This document shows, piece after piece, positions 38,460 through 49,693 of a stretch of 64,000 bases of DNA (position 1 is its first letter; each line of letters begins with the position of its first letter). The translations under genes were made by a program, and so were the position numbers. The notes under the pieces are model-generated. The model worked only from the letters and a program-made list of their open reading frames with translations, made no database searches and was not told the DNA's origin. Source of the DNA: Persicimonas caeni (lineage in GTDB: Bacteria > Myxococcota_A > Bradymonadia > Bradymonadales > Bradymonadaceae). The stretch lies in the NCBI RefSeq assembly GCF_006517175.1, contig NZ_CP041186.1, positions 4,367,074-4,431,073 on the forward strand. The letters are read 5' to 3'.

Positions 38460-38465
38460 ATAACC
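38451..38465. promoter_or_regulatory. Palindromic operator candidate for hmgA
   Basis: GGTTATG-T-CATAACC is a perfect 7-bp inverted repeat around one base. It covers the predicted -10 box, a usual place for a repressor such as an IclR- or MarR-type regulator of aromatic catabolism. No regulator gene is adjacent. Confidence 0.5.
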
Positions 38466-38499
38466 GGGCAGATATCAACCAGAACAGACGGAGACGTAG

Positions 38500-39813
38500 A
38501 TGACGCTCGAGTACATGACCGGCTTTGGAAACGACTTTGAAACTGAGTCCCTTCCGGGCGCGCTGCCCAAGGGGCGCAACTCCCCCCAAAAGTGCGCCTA
38601 CGGGCTGTACGCCGAGCAGCTGTCGGGCTCGCCGTTCACCGCGCCGCGCAGCTCGAACGAGCGCTCGTGGCTGTACCGCATCCGTCCGTCGGTGCGCCAC
38701 ATGGGCAGCTACGAGCCGTATAGCCAGAAGCTGTGGCGCAGCGCGCCGACCGCCCACGAGGGTGAGCTTCCCATCGGCCAGCGCCGCTGGGACCCCGTCG
38801 ACATCCCCGACGAGCCGACGCATTTCGTCGACGGGGTGCGCACCGTGACCACCGCCGGCGACACCGTCGGCCAGGCGGGCATGGCCTCGCACCTGTATCT
38901 GGTCAACGAGTCGATGCAGGACATGTATACCCTCAACGCCGACGGCGAGATGATGTTCATCCCGCAAGAAGGCGAGATTCGGCTGGTGACCGAGTTGGGC
39001 ATCATGGAGGTCGAGCCGGGCGAAATCGCGGTGGTCCCGCGCGGCATGGCCTTCCGCTTCGAATTGGTCGACGGGCCGGCGCGCGGCTACCTGTGCGAGA
39101 ATTACGGCGCCAAGTTCACCCTGCCCGAGCGCGGGCCCATCGGGGCGAATTGCCTGGCGAACGCGCGCGACTTCAAGACGCCGGTCGCCTATTACGAAGA
39201 CGAGGAGACCGAGTCGGTCATCCACGTCAAGTGGTGCGGCCGCCACTACACGACCACCATCGGCCACTCGCCGCTCGACGTGGTCGCCTGGCACGGCAAC
39301 TACGTGCCCTACAAGTACGACCTTCGCGACTACTCGCCGGTGGGCGCCATTCTGTTCGACCATCCGGACCCGTCGATCTTCACGGTGCTCACCTCGCCCA
39401 CCGGCGAGGCGGGCACGGCCAATATCGACTTCGTCATCTTCTCGGATCGCTGGCTCGTCGGCGAGAACACCTTCCGCCCGCCCTGGTACCACCGCAACAT
39501 CATGTCGGAGTTCATGGGGCTGGTGTACGGCCAGTACGACGCGAAAGAAGAGGGCTTTTTGCCCGGCGGCATGAGTCTCCACAACATGATGCTGCCGCAC
39601 GGGCCCGACGTCGACGCCTTCGAGAAGGCCTCCAACATGGACCTCGCGCCCCAGAAGCTCGAGGGGACGATGGCGTTTATGTGGGAGACCCGCCTGCCCC
39701 AGCATCTCACCGAGTACAGTGCCAGCCTCGACACCATGCAGGAGAACTACCTCGACTGCTGGGCGGGATTGAAAAAGCACTTCGACGGGACCCCCGAGGG
39801 CAACTGGGACTGA
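38500..39813 (+). CDS. hmgA: Homogentisate 1,2-dioxygenase
   Basis: 437 residues, full length for the family. Opens with [12 protein letters not shown] and [16 protein letters not shown], the family's N-terminal signature. Iron ligands align with the known enzyme: His331 (PPWYHRN), Glu337 (SEFMG) and His367 (LPHGPD). It splits the ring of homogentisate to maleylacetoacetate in tyrosine and phenylalanine breakdown, with Fe(II) and O2 in the cytoplasm. The usual partners (maleylacetoacetate isomerase, fumarylacetoacetase, 4-hydroxyphenylpyruvate dioxygenase) are not in the window, so here it is a single-gene unit, with its own palindromic operator candidate. ACGGAG upstream is the ribosome site. 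Confidence 0.97.
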   Translation: MTLEYMTGFGNDFETESLPGALPKGRNSPQKCAYGLYAEQLSGSPFTAPRSSNERSWLYRIRPSVRHMGSYEPYSQKLWRSAPTAHEGELPIGQRRWDPVDIPDEPTHFVDGVRTVTTAGDTVGQAGMASHLYLVNESMQDMYTLNADGEMMFIPQEGEIRLVTELGIMEVEPGEIAVVPRGMAFRFELVDGPARGYLCENYGAKFTLPERGPIGANCLANARDFKTPVAYYEDEETESVIHVKWCGRHYTTTIGHSPLDVVAWHGNYVPYKYDLRDYSPVGAILFDHPDPSIFTVLTSPTGEAGTANIDFVIFSDRWLVGENTFRPPWYHRNIMSEFMGLVYGQYDAKEEGFLPGGMSLHNMMLPHGPDVDAFEKASNMDLAPQKLEGTMAFMWETRLPQHLTEYSASLDTMQENYLDCWAGLKKHFDGTPEGNWD

Positions 39814-39886
39814 GCCGCCGCGCCTCGTTTGACCTCCCTCACCCGGGAGCTAGCTTGCGATTGGGTGACTGTGGCGGGGCGAGGTC

Positions 39887-40837
39887 ATGGAGGAGGCGCG
39901 CGAGCACAACGGCAACGTAACACAACACTCCTGCGCCACGTCGTCTCGATGGCGAGAGACGGCGTGGCTCGCAGGCTCCGCGGTCGTCTGCCTGCTCGTC
40001 GCCATGACGAGCGGATGCGACGCCGACGAGCCGCGGCTTCTCATCAAATCCCAACCCACCTTCCAATTCGAATCATCACCGGTGGTGAGTATCGAGGAGG
40101 CGCCTGTGGTGCCTCCGCAGGTGCCCAGCGCCGAGGGGAATACGATCGTGGTGAGCGTGTCCCCCCACTTAGCGCCGTACACCATGGTCAACGCTACCGG
40201 TGAGCTGGGCGGCTACGACGTCGAGGTGGTCTCGACCATCTTGAGGCGCATGGGCGTGCCCTATTCGTTCACCGTGGCGAGCTGGCCGCGCACCCTGACC
40301 GACGTCAAGGTGGGGCGCGCGCAACTCGCCCCGAGCATGACCATCTCCGAGCAGCGCCGGCGTGTCTATCAGTTCACCGAGTCGTACAACTCCTACGAGT
40401 TCGTCATCTTCGTGCACCGTGACTCGGCCGGCATCGGTGGGCAAACACCCGAGGAGGTGCTCCAAAGCCTCCAAGGTCGCAAAGTTGGCTTACTGCGTGA
40501 CAGCATCGAGGGGTGGCTCTTGCGGGCAACCCGCCAGATCCAGTTGGTAGAGATGTCGAGTGTCCTCGAGTGTCTCGAGCGACTGGTCGCCGAGGAGGTG
40601 GAGGCCTGCTCGGCGACCCTGCAGACGGGCTTGTACTATGTGCGCGATCGGGAGCTTCCGGTGGTTCCGGCCGGGGTCCCCATCGCCGTGCGGCCCTACG
40701 CTACCGGGGTCGCACCTCACTTCGACGGCAATTTCGTCGCCCATTACAACGCGGTGCTCGAACAGATGCGCGCCGACGGCACCTTGGCGGCGCTGACCCT
40801 CAAATGGTTTGGATCGGGAGGCATGCAGTTCGAGTAG
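39887..40837 (+). CDS. Solute-binding lipoprotein (SBP_bac_3-like)
   Basis: 316 residues. Lipobox MTSGC puts the lipidated Cys at residue 44, after a long N-terminus. The mature part has the family-3 solute-binding signature: VVSVSPHLAPYTMVNATGELGGYDVEVVSTILRRMGV, SMTISEQRRRVYQFTESYNSYEFVIFVH and the hinge region GRKVGLLRDS. The ligand is likely an amino acid or a similar small polar molecule, but the binding residues were not assigned. There is no permease gene next to it. Instead a hybrid histidine kinase begins 43 bp downstream, so it may feed a signal rather than a transporter. The ribosome site (GCGAGG) is moderate. Confidence 0.8.
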   Translation: MEEAREHNGNVTQHSCATSSRWRETAWLAGSAVVCLLVAMTSGCDADEPRLLIKSQPTFQFESSPVVSIEEAPVVPPQVPSAEGNTIVVSVSPHLAPYTMVNATGELGGYDVEVVSTILRRMGVPYSFTVASWPRTLTDVKVGRAQLAPSMTISEQRRRVYQFTESYNSYEFVIFVHRDSAGIGGQTPEEVLQSLQGRKVGLLRDSIEGWLLRATRQIQLVEMSSVLECLERLVAEEVEACSATLQTGLYYVRDRELPVVPAGVPIAVRPYATGVAPHFDGNFVAHYNAVLEQMRADGTLAALTLKWFGSGGMQFE

Positions 40838-40880
40838 GCGACGGGCGTAGACTCAGCATTGACTCGAGCCGAGTGGGCTC

Positions 40881-43634
<2,754 letters not shown>

Positions 43635-43717
43635 GTCGATTGTGGTGCTGGAATATCTGAGCATGGTCCTCGGTACTTCGAGGGTCTCCAAAACGATACG
43701 CGCACCCCAACGGAAGA

Positions 43718-44962
43718 ATGGAGTTCAGTCGATCTCAAATCGTAGCGATTTATGCTGTGGCTGCAGGCCTGTGGATCGTGGTGTCGGACCAAATGGTGTC
43801 GGCACAGTCAGTCGCCGGCCAGACGGTCAAGGGGCTGGTCTTTGTCGGGATCACTTCGGCGTTGCTGTTCTTTTTGATCGGTTCGCAGCGCGCCAAGCGA
43901 AAGCGCCTCATCGGCGAGCTTCAGGAGACGCAGCGGCGTTACGAGGCCGCCGAGCGCATTGGACGCATTGGTCACTGGGAGTATGACGTCACGGACGGCA
44001 CGCTGAGTTGGTCGCCGCATGTGCCGCGTTTGTTCCAGCTGGATCCCACACGAACTACGGGGTTGATGGATCGCTTCTACGACCGGCTGCATCCCGACGA
44101 TGTGGACTTTGTTCAGGAGAGGCTCGAGAGCTCGTTGGAGACCGGCGAGGAGTTCGATACCGACTATCGCATCATGTTCGAAGATGGCGAGATACGCTGG
44201 TTTCACGCCAACGCCAAGGTTGAAAACGGCGACGATGGGGAGCCGCGATGGCTGCGCGGCACAGTCCAGGACGTCACCGAGCGGGTCCAGCTCGATCGTC
44301 AGCATCAGCAGGCCACGCAGCGTATCCAGCGGTTGATGCGCGCGGTGACGGTGGCTCAAGAGGAAGAGCGCGAGCGTATCGCCCGCGAGATTCACGACGA
44401 GCTCGGTCAGACGCTGACCGGGCTGACCTTCGGGCTGCGCGCGCTGAAGGAGCATGCCGATGGCTCCGCCACCGAGCTCATCGACCAGATGGCCGCCGAG
44501 GTCAAAGAGGCCACGGTCACCATCGGCAAGCTCGCCTCGTCGCTGCGCCCTCCGCTGCTCGACCAGTTCGGTCTGATCGCCGCCCTCGAGCAGCTTTGTC
44601 GGGAAGCCTCCGAACGGTATAACATCGAGTGCGACTTCGAAGAGCAGGGGACCGAAAATTGGCGAGTGAACCCGAACGTGGCGATTCAAGTCTTTCGGGT
44701 CGCCCAAGAGGCGCTCACCAACGTGGCCCGGCATGCCGAGGCGCACCATGCTACAGTGTGCTTCGAGACCGGCGCAGGCTCCGGGCAGATGCTGGTACGC
44801 GACGACGGCAAGGGCTTCGATCCCGAGCGCACCGTGCAGCGCTCTTCGTTCGGCATCCAGGGGATGCGTGAGCGAGCCGCGCTCATCGGAGGAAAACTGC
44901 AGATCGATTCTTCGAGTCAGGGCACCACGGTAAGACTCGAGCTTCCACTAGAGGAGAACTGA
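43718..44962 (+). CDS. Membrane PAS histidine kinase, NarX/DegS type (HisKA_3)
   Basis: 414 residues. Two N-terminal membrane helices (about 8-26 and 38-56) with almost no external loop. A PAS domain (70-195) starts with ERIGRIGHWEYDVTDGTLSWS and ends in VQDVTERV. The HisKA_3 box EERERIAREIHDELGQTLTG has His226. The ATPase domain has RVAQEALTNVARHA, DDGKGF and GIQGMRERAALIGG. The gene for its response regulator starts 5 bp after the stop, so the two form a pair. The signal is likely in the membrane or cytoplasm given the small external part. The hybrid kinase gene ends 83 bp upstream. Confidence 0.95.
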   Translation: MEFSRSQIVAIYAVAAGLWIVVSDQMVSAQSVAGQTVKGLVFVGITSALLFFLIGSQRAKRKRLIGELQETQRRYEAAERIGRIGHWEYDVTDGTLSWSPHVPRLFQLDPTRTTGLMDRFYDRLHPDDVDFVQERLESSLETGEEFDTDYRIMFEDGEIRWFHANAKVENGDDGEPRWLRGTVQDVTERVQLDRQHQQATQRIQRLMRAVTVAQEEERERIAREIHDELGQTLTGLTFGLRALKEHADGSATELIDQMAAEVKEATVTIGKLASSLRPPLLDQFGLIAALEQLCREASERYNIECDFEEQGTENWRVNPNVAIQVFRVAQEALTNVARHAEAHHATVCFETGAGSGQMLVRDDGKGFDPERTVQRSSFGIQGMRERAALIGGKLQIDSSSQGTTVRLELPLEEN

Positions 44963-44967
44963 GATCC

Positions 44968-45594
44968 ATGAAGATTCTGATCGCCGACGACCATCCGATC
45001 GTTCGAAAGGGCATTCAGATGACCTTGGACGCGCTCGACTATGTCACGCATACCGAGTCGGTGGAGACACACGCCGAGGTGCTGCGCGCGGTCAGAAACG
45101 ACACCTGGGATCTGGTGGTCATGGACCTCGACATGCCCGACGGCGACGCGCTCAACACTCTGTCGCAGCTCCAGGCGGCCGAGCCCGATTTACCCGTGCT
45201 GATCGTGAGCGTGCATCCGGAAGACTCGTTCGCGCTGCGGGTGCTTCGCTCGGGGGCGGCCGGTTACCTGCACAAAGCCTCGGCGGTCGACGAGCTGGAG
45301 GCGGCGGTGGCGCGTATCCGCTCCGGGCGGCGCTACGTGAGCCCGGAGATGGCCGAGCAACTGCTGAGCAGCGTCGAAGGCGAAGCGAAGGATCCCCACG
45401 AGGCCTTGTCGGACCGCGAGATGCAGGTGATGCTTCGCCTCGCCGACGGCGCGACGGTCAGCGAGATCGGAGAGCAGCTCAACCTGAGCCCCAAGACGGT
45501 CAGCACCTACCGCAGCCGCCTGTTCGAGAAGCTCGGCTTCGACACGGTCGCCGACGTGGTGCGCTACGCCCTCGAGCACGAGCTCATCGATTGA
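44968..45594 (+). CDS. NarL/FixJ-family response regulator
   Basis: 208 residues. Receiver domain with acidic pocket Asp7-Asp8, phosphoacceptor Asp53 (LVVMDLDMPDGDAL), Ser80 region and Lys in YLHKASA. The C-terminal LuxR-type helix-turn-helix has LSDREMQVMLRLADGATVSEIGEQLNLSPKTVSTYRSRL. It is the DNA-binding partner of the kinase just upstream. It ends at 45594; a REP-like palindrome follows at 45648 as a possible 3' end. Targets are not known. Confidence 0.96.
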   Translation: MKILIADDHPIVRKGIQMTLDALDYVTHTESVETHAEVLRAVRNDTWDLVVMDLDMPDGDALNTLSQLQAAEPDLPVLIVSVHPEDSFALRVLRSGAAGYLHKASAVDELEAAVARIRSGRRYVSPEMAEQLLSSVEGEAKDPHEALSDREMQVMLRLADGATVSEIGEQLNLSPKTVSTYRSRLFEKLGFDTVADVVRYALEHELID

Positions 45595-45647
45595 GGCGCC
45601 CAGCTTCCTGTGGATCCACCCTCCTCGCCACCTTACACGCGGCACCT

Positions 45648-45670
45648 TACACGGTGTCCGACACCGTGTA
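45648..45670. repeat. REP palindrome after the response regulator gene
   Basis: TACACGGTGTC and GACACCGTGTA form a perfect 11-bp stem around one C. It is the most symmetrical member of the REP family here, 54 bp after the stop codon, and may end the operon transcript. Confidence 0.88.
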
Positions 45671-45764
45671 GGACTCGTCTGACAAACAGAACTCGGTTCT
45701 TCCTACACAACGATATGACGGGGGCTGACTGACACGAACTGTCGGTCGAGCGTACGGTCGAACC

Positions 45765-46136
45765 ATGGATTCCGTGCGCCTCCAACATGTGGTCGTCGTG
45801 CACCCTTCAGTTACGCTGATGCAACGTTTTGCGCTCTGGCTGGAGCGTCGGTTCGCGCTCGACGCGACCCTGGTATCCACCCTCGACGCGCTCCCCGACG
45901 CCCTTCCTGACGGGCCCGGGGGGCTCGTGCTCATCGACCACACCTTGCTCGACGACCAGTCGGCGCTTGCCGAGCGAGTGCTCACTGCCTGCGCCGAGGT
46001 ACCCGTGCTCGTGTTCGACGATCACTGTGACCCGATGCACGACAAGTTCTGGCGGCGACGCAACACAAACGGTTGCGTCTCCGCCGAGACGATGGAGGCG
46101 CGCCTGTTGGAGTTCATGGAAGACGACACAGTGTAG
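45765..46136 (+). CDS. Small degenerate receiver-like protein
   Basis: 123 residues, cytoplasmic. Strands VVVVHP, LVLIDHTLL and VPVLVFDDH alternate with helices in the order of a response-regulator receiver. The first strand is followed by HPSV rather than the DD pair, and the expected phosphoacceptor Asp lies in LIDHT, so partial function cannot be excluded. The usual Lys near the end is absent. It could act as a phosphate sink, an adaptor or a decoy for the kinases around it. Family assignment is an inference from secondary structure. Confidence 0.6.
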   Translation: MDSVRLQHVVVVHPSVTLMQRFALWLERRFALDATLVSTLDALPDALPDGPGGLVLIDHTLLDDQSALAERVLTACAEVPVLVFDDHCDPMHDKFWRRRNTNGCVSAETMEARLLEFMEDDTV

Positions 46137-46284
46137 GCACTCTCTTACTTCGGGAACCGCCCGCCGCCCACATGACCTCGTGACCGTGGCTGACAGACAA
46201 CGTTCGCCGTGGTTGCGATGATGGTCAGTGTTAATACGAGAGCCTTCTCTCGAGGGGTTCCATAGAGATAGAGGAAGAGGCAGT

Positions 46285-47385
46285 ATGTCCGAACGAGTCA
46301 GTATGACACATCAAGACGAACGAGAATCGAACTTGGGCTTGGGCGCGATCGCCGAGGTGATCGTCGACCCCTCTGGGCGCATTCAGCGGTACAACGCGGC
46401 GTTCGCCGAGGCCATTGCCGTCGCGGAAGCTCTCGACGGGAAGGACCTCGACGCCGTCGTCTCCTGTTTGGGACTCGCCGACGATGTGGCCGGCGTGATG
46501 GCCAAGCTGGTGGACGAAGGCGCCGACGAGGTGCTCGTCGACGCGGTGGACGCGAATACGGGCTTTTGTGACCTGACCATCCGGGCCACGAAGCGTGAAG
46601 AAGGCTTGGCCTTCCGTTTTCTGCCGCGTCTGCAGAGCCTTCGCCATCGCCAGCGTCGCCAGCACGCCGAGGAGCTCGCCGCGTCGGTCGCTCAACTCGC
46701 CGGCGGGGTGGCGCATGATTTCAACAACCTGCTCACCGGCATCATCGGCCTGGCGTCCTTTCTCAACGCCGAGTTGCCGAGCGAGTCGGAGTACCAGGAA
46801 GATCTGCGCGATATCCTCCAGGCGGCCAAAAAGGCGACGCGCCTGGCCCGCAAGCTGACCTCGCTGGGGCGAGAGAGCTCGGACGGCGAGGCGATCGTCG
46901 ACCCGAGCCGAGTCATCCAAGAGGTCGTCCACCTCGTCGAGCCGTCGCTGCCGGCCGGCTGCGAACTGTTCACCGAGCTGGAGTGGGACGGGCTCCTCCA
47001 GGCCGATCCGCTCGCCCTCGAGCGCATCGTGCTCAACCTGCTGCTCAACGCGCGCGACGCCTGCGGAGCGGACGGCGGCAATATCACCGTGTCGACGCGC
47101 CGCGTGCTGCTCGAAGGGGACGACAAGACCTCGTGTCTGCCGGCCGGTGAGTATTTCGAGTTGGCCGTCGGCGACGACGGTCCCGGAATCCCCCCCGAGC
47201 AGATGCTGCATATCTTCCGGCCCTACTACACCACCAAGCACGACAGCGGCGGTGAGGGGCTGGGGCTGACGGCTTCGCGCGCGAGCGCCGAGCAGCTCCG
47301 AGGCGAGCTGGTGGTCGATTCGATCCCCGGAAACGGCGCCTGCTTTACGCTGCGCGTTCCGCTGGACGGCAGCAACGTCGACTGA
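46285..47385 (+). CDS. Soluble NtrB-type histidine kinase
   Basis: 366 residues. An N-terminal PAS-like part (20-110, AIAEVIVDPSGRIQRYNAAFAEA) leads to the phosphoacceptor box VAQLAGGVAHDFNNLLTGIIG with His144, the form seen in NtrB-like kinases. The ATPase has LLLNARDAC, DDGPGI and GEGLGLTASRA. There is no membrane helix or receiver. GAGGAAGAGG upstream of the ATG at 46285 decides the start. It sits beside a degenerate receiver gene and could phosphorylate an unlinked regulator. Confidence 0.92.
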   Translation: MSERVSMTHQDERESNLGLGAIAEVIVDPSGRIQRYNAAFAEAIAVAEALDGKDLDAVVSCLGLADDVAGVMAKLVDEGADEVLVDAVDANTGFCDLTIRATKREEGLAFRFLPRLQSLRHRQRRQHAEELAASVAQLAGGVAHDFNNLLTGIIGLASFLNAELPSESEYQEDLRDILQAAKKATRLARKLTSLGRESSDGEAIVDPSRVIQEVVHLVEPSLPAGCELFTELEWDGLLQADPLALERIVLNLLLNARDACGADGGNITVSTRRVLLEGDDKTSCLPAGEYFELAVGDDGPGIPPEQMLHIFRPYYTTKHDSGGEGLGLTASRASAEQLRGELVVDSIPGNGACFTLRVPLDGSNVD

Positions 47386-47471
47386 GCCGGTACTGCCGGC
47401 GGCTACGCCCTCCCGCCCACTCTCCAAACGTGGTACAACACTCCCTCACGAGCGCATGCTGTGAGGGAGTG

Positions 47472-47969
47472 ATGGAACCGCGCCTCATCCAAAAAATCCT
47501 CAGTGAATTCTTCCCCGCCGGGTCCACCGAGCGGGGGGCGACCTTCGAGTTGGTGCCCGACTCGGTCACCGTCGAAGCCGGCGGAGGCCACAGCGGCAAG
47601 GTCGACTATGTCGCCGCGAACGCCGACGGGTCGCGCGTGGCCGTCAAGACCTTTGGCGCGCTGCTCTTGCTCGACGCGGCCACCGGCGCGGAGCTCGGCG
47701 CGGTCGACCACGACGAGTTGGTCTACGCGCTGGCGTTCTCGCCCGACGGCGACCGCCTGGCGATCGCGGTGCCCCACGAGGCCGACATATGCTCGGACGT
47801 GATGGTCTACCGGCTCGTCGAGCGCACCCCTCACCACGTCATCTCGAGCCCGTCCACCCTCGTCACGACCGGACACGCCGGCAACGTGACCGCCGTGGCC
47901 TTCTCGGCCGACGGGCGCGTGCTGGTCACCGGCGGCGCCGACGGAACCATCGAACTCCACGAACTCTAA
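47472..47969 (+). CDS. Short WD40-like protein
   Basis: 165 residues. After a 45-residue N-terminus come three beta-blade units resembling WD40 repeats: VDYVAANADGSRVAVKTFGALLLLDAATG, LVYALAFSPDGDRLAIAVP and GHAGNVTAVAFSADGRVLVTGGADGTIELHEL. The last is a good WD40 match. Three blades cannot close a propeller alone, so it would need to pair with itself or another protein. GAGG five bases before the ATG supports the start. The preceding kinase gene ends 86 bp upstream. Confidence 0.72.
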   Translation: MEPRLIQKILSEFFPAGSTERGATFELVPDSVTVEAGGGHSGKVDYVAANADGSRVAVKTFGALLLLDAATGAELGAVDHDELVYALAFSPDGDRLAIAVPHEADICSDVMVYRLVERTPHHVISSPSTLVTTGHAGNVTAVAFSADGRVLVTGGADGTIELHEL

Positions 47970-47985
47970 TTCGCAGTGAACTGTC

Positions 47986-49002
47986 ATGAATCGTCAATGG
48001 TTTGGGTTGGTATGTGTTGTAGTCGCCCTCGCGGGCTGTCAGACGTCGGGGACGGCCGAGAAGGCGTCGGAAGAGTCGGCCCAGAAGTCAAAGCAGGCAG
48101 GGCAAGCAGGGCAAACAAAGCAAGTACAGTGCCCCTCGGAGCGAAGCTACGGCGACCCCAACGCGCCCAACGTGCTCGTCTTCGAGAACGCCCGGGGCAA
48201 GCGCACGCTCTACTTCGACGCGGTGACCACCGCCCTCGACTACACCCGACGTGACGACGGCGCGCCGTCCTTGTGGGTGCAGTTTCCCCGCTTTGGGGAC
48301 AATCAGCTCTTTACGTTTCTGGAGTCGCCGGTCGGCGAGGGCAAAACGCGCGAGGTCTACACGCAATATTTCCCGCGCGAGGTCCAGATCGACTGCATGA
48401 CCTTTGCCGGGACGAGCATCGACTACACGGGCACGATGACCGCCGACACGTACAAAAGCGCGGGCCGCGGCAAACTCGCCGCGCGCTTCGAGCTCGGCGC
48501 AGCCGGCTCGGCTGAGGGTGACGAGGCCGAGGAGGTGCGCGTGTCGGGGCGCCTGCAGAGCGACCGGCTCCGCGAGATTCGCTACACGAAGGTCGTCAAC
48601 CGCGACGCCGTGGCGCGCACGCCCACCGCGCCGGAGCACATGGCCATCAAGCCGCCCAAGGCGCGGGCGATCTACGACGAGGGCACCAACCGGCTGTACG
48701 TGCGCATCCTCAACAAGGCCCTGAAGCCGCAAAACTTCATCATCGCCGAGGGCTTCGCCGGCGAGCCGGGCGTCTACTACGAGCCCGAGGGCCGCGACTT
48801 CGGCCAACCCCGCAGCGTCCTCGTCGTCGAGCGATTCGGCCCCGACCGCCTCCGGCTGGTCCAGTGGGCCGTCGCCCCCGACAAGCTCCCCGCCCAGCCC
48901 CCCACCGTCGACCAACTCGCCGAGCTGGGCGAGGTGCTCTCACGCATCGAAGTCCGCCGCGTGGCGGTCTTGCCGGCGCTTCCCGAGCTCGCGTTGGATT
49001 AG
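47986..49002 (+). CDS. Lipoprotein of unknown function
   Basis: 338 residues with lipobox LAGC (Cys18). A Lys/Gln/Ala-rich linker (QKSKQAGQAGQTKQ) leads to a beta-rich domain containing two cysteines (VQCPSERSYG and IDCMTF), which could form a disulfide. Strands such as LWVQFPRFGDNQLFTFLE and RLYVRILNKALKPQNFIIAEGFAG are visible. It begins 16 bp after the WD40-like gene and may share its transcript. No family recognised. Confidence 0.78.
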   Translation: MNRQWFGLVCVVVALAGCQTSGTAEKASEESAQKSKQAGQAGQTKQVQCPSERSYGDPNAPNVLVFENARGKRTLYFDAVTTALDYTRRDDGAPSLWVQFPRFGDNQLFTFLESPVGEGKTREVYTQYFPREVQIDCMTFAGTSIDYTGTMTADTYKSAGRGKLAARFELGAAGSAEGDEAEEVRVSGRLQSDRLREIRYTKVVNRDAVARTPTAPEHMAIKPPKARAIYDEGTNRLYVRILNKALKPQNFIIAEGFAGEPGVYYEPEGRDFGQPRSVLVVERFGPDRLRLVQWAVAPDKLPAQPPTVDQLAELGEVLSRIEVRRVAVLPALPELALD

Positions 49003-49073
49003 CGGATACGCTGAAGCGCGAAGGGCGCTAAAGCGCTGGGGCGCGGAGTTTTTGAGGCACAGAACGCTGAAGC

Positions 49074-49197
49074 GCTAAAGATTCATCTGAACGACGCGGC
49101 AGGCGCTGTAGAGCAGTGATCGCTGCGGCGCGTCGACACGCGACGGAGGGCTGCCTTCTGCAGCGTGTTCAGCGAACTGCAGATGAATCTTTAGCGG
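49074..49197. repeat. 124-bp MITE-like element, copy B
   Basis: Perfect 17-bp terminal inverted repeat (CGCTAAAGATTCATCTG and its complement). The interior is close to copy A, sharing GTCGAC, GCTGTAGA and CCTTCTGCAGCG. It lies in a convergent junction. Confidence 0.92.
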
Positions 49198-49288
49198 CCC
49201 AGAGTTCAGCGCCCTCCGCGCTCCAGCGCCCTCCGCGCTTCGGCGTCTCAGGGCCTCCGTCCCTCCACGACGACCGAAGCATTTTTCG

Positions 49289-49624
49289 GGCGGAGCGCTC
49301 CGCCCGTCGCGGTGGCTGGAGCATTTTTTTGGCGGACGCGTCCGGCTCTGGCGAGCTCTGGAGCATCGAAAAGGCGGAGCGATCCGGCCTTCGCGGCAAT
49401 TTGTGCACTTTTTTGGCGGAGCGTTCCGGCTTTCGCGGCCGTTGACGACGAAAAATGGCGGACGCGTCCGCCGTCGCGATGCACGAGTGCCCAATTTTGG
49501 CGGAAGCGTCCGTCTCGAGCATCAAAAAAAGCATCGCCAGGCCGGAGATGTCCGGCCTGGCGATGCTTTGGTGACCGTCGGAGGCGGAAGCGTCCGGCGT
49601 CAAAATGCTTCGGTGAACTCGGAG
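49289..49624. repeat. Eight-copy 42-bp palindrome array
   Basis: Units start every 42 bp from 49289 to 49583. Each begins with a palindrome of the form GGCGGACGCGTCCGGC or GGCGGAGCGCTCCGCC, while the other 26 bases vary widely, many ending in A- or T-runs. Conservation is in the palindrome and the spacing only. It fills the convergent spacer between the lipoprotein and the SulP gene, together with element B. Confidence 0.92.
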
Positions 49625-49693
49625 CCCGCAGGCTCCGCGCGTTGCAGCTCATCAGCGAGTTCGGAGCCCGCAACGAGCCGCCACCGTCGAGAA

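Noticed and set aside
46125-46136. REP half-site at the end of the small receiver-like gene
   Set aside because: GACACAGTGTAG is short and lacks the GGTGTC arm, so it is not counted as a family member.
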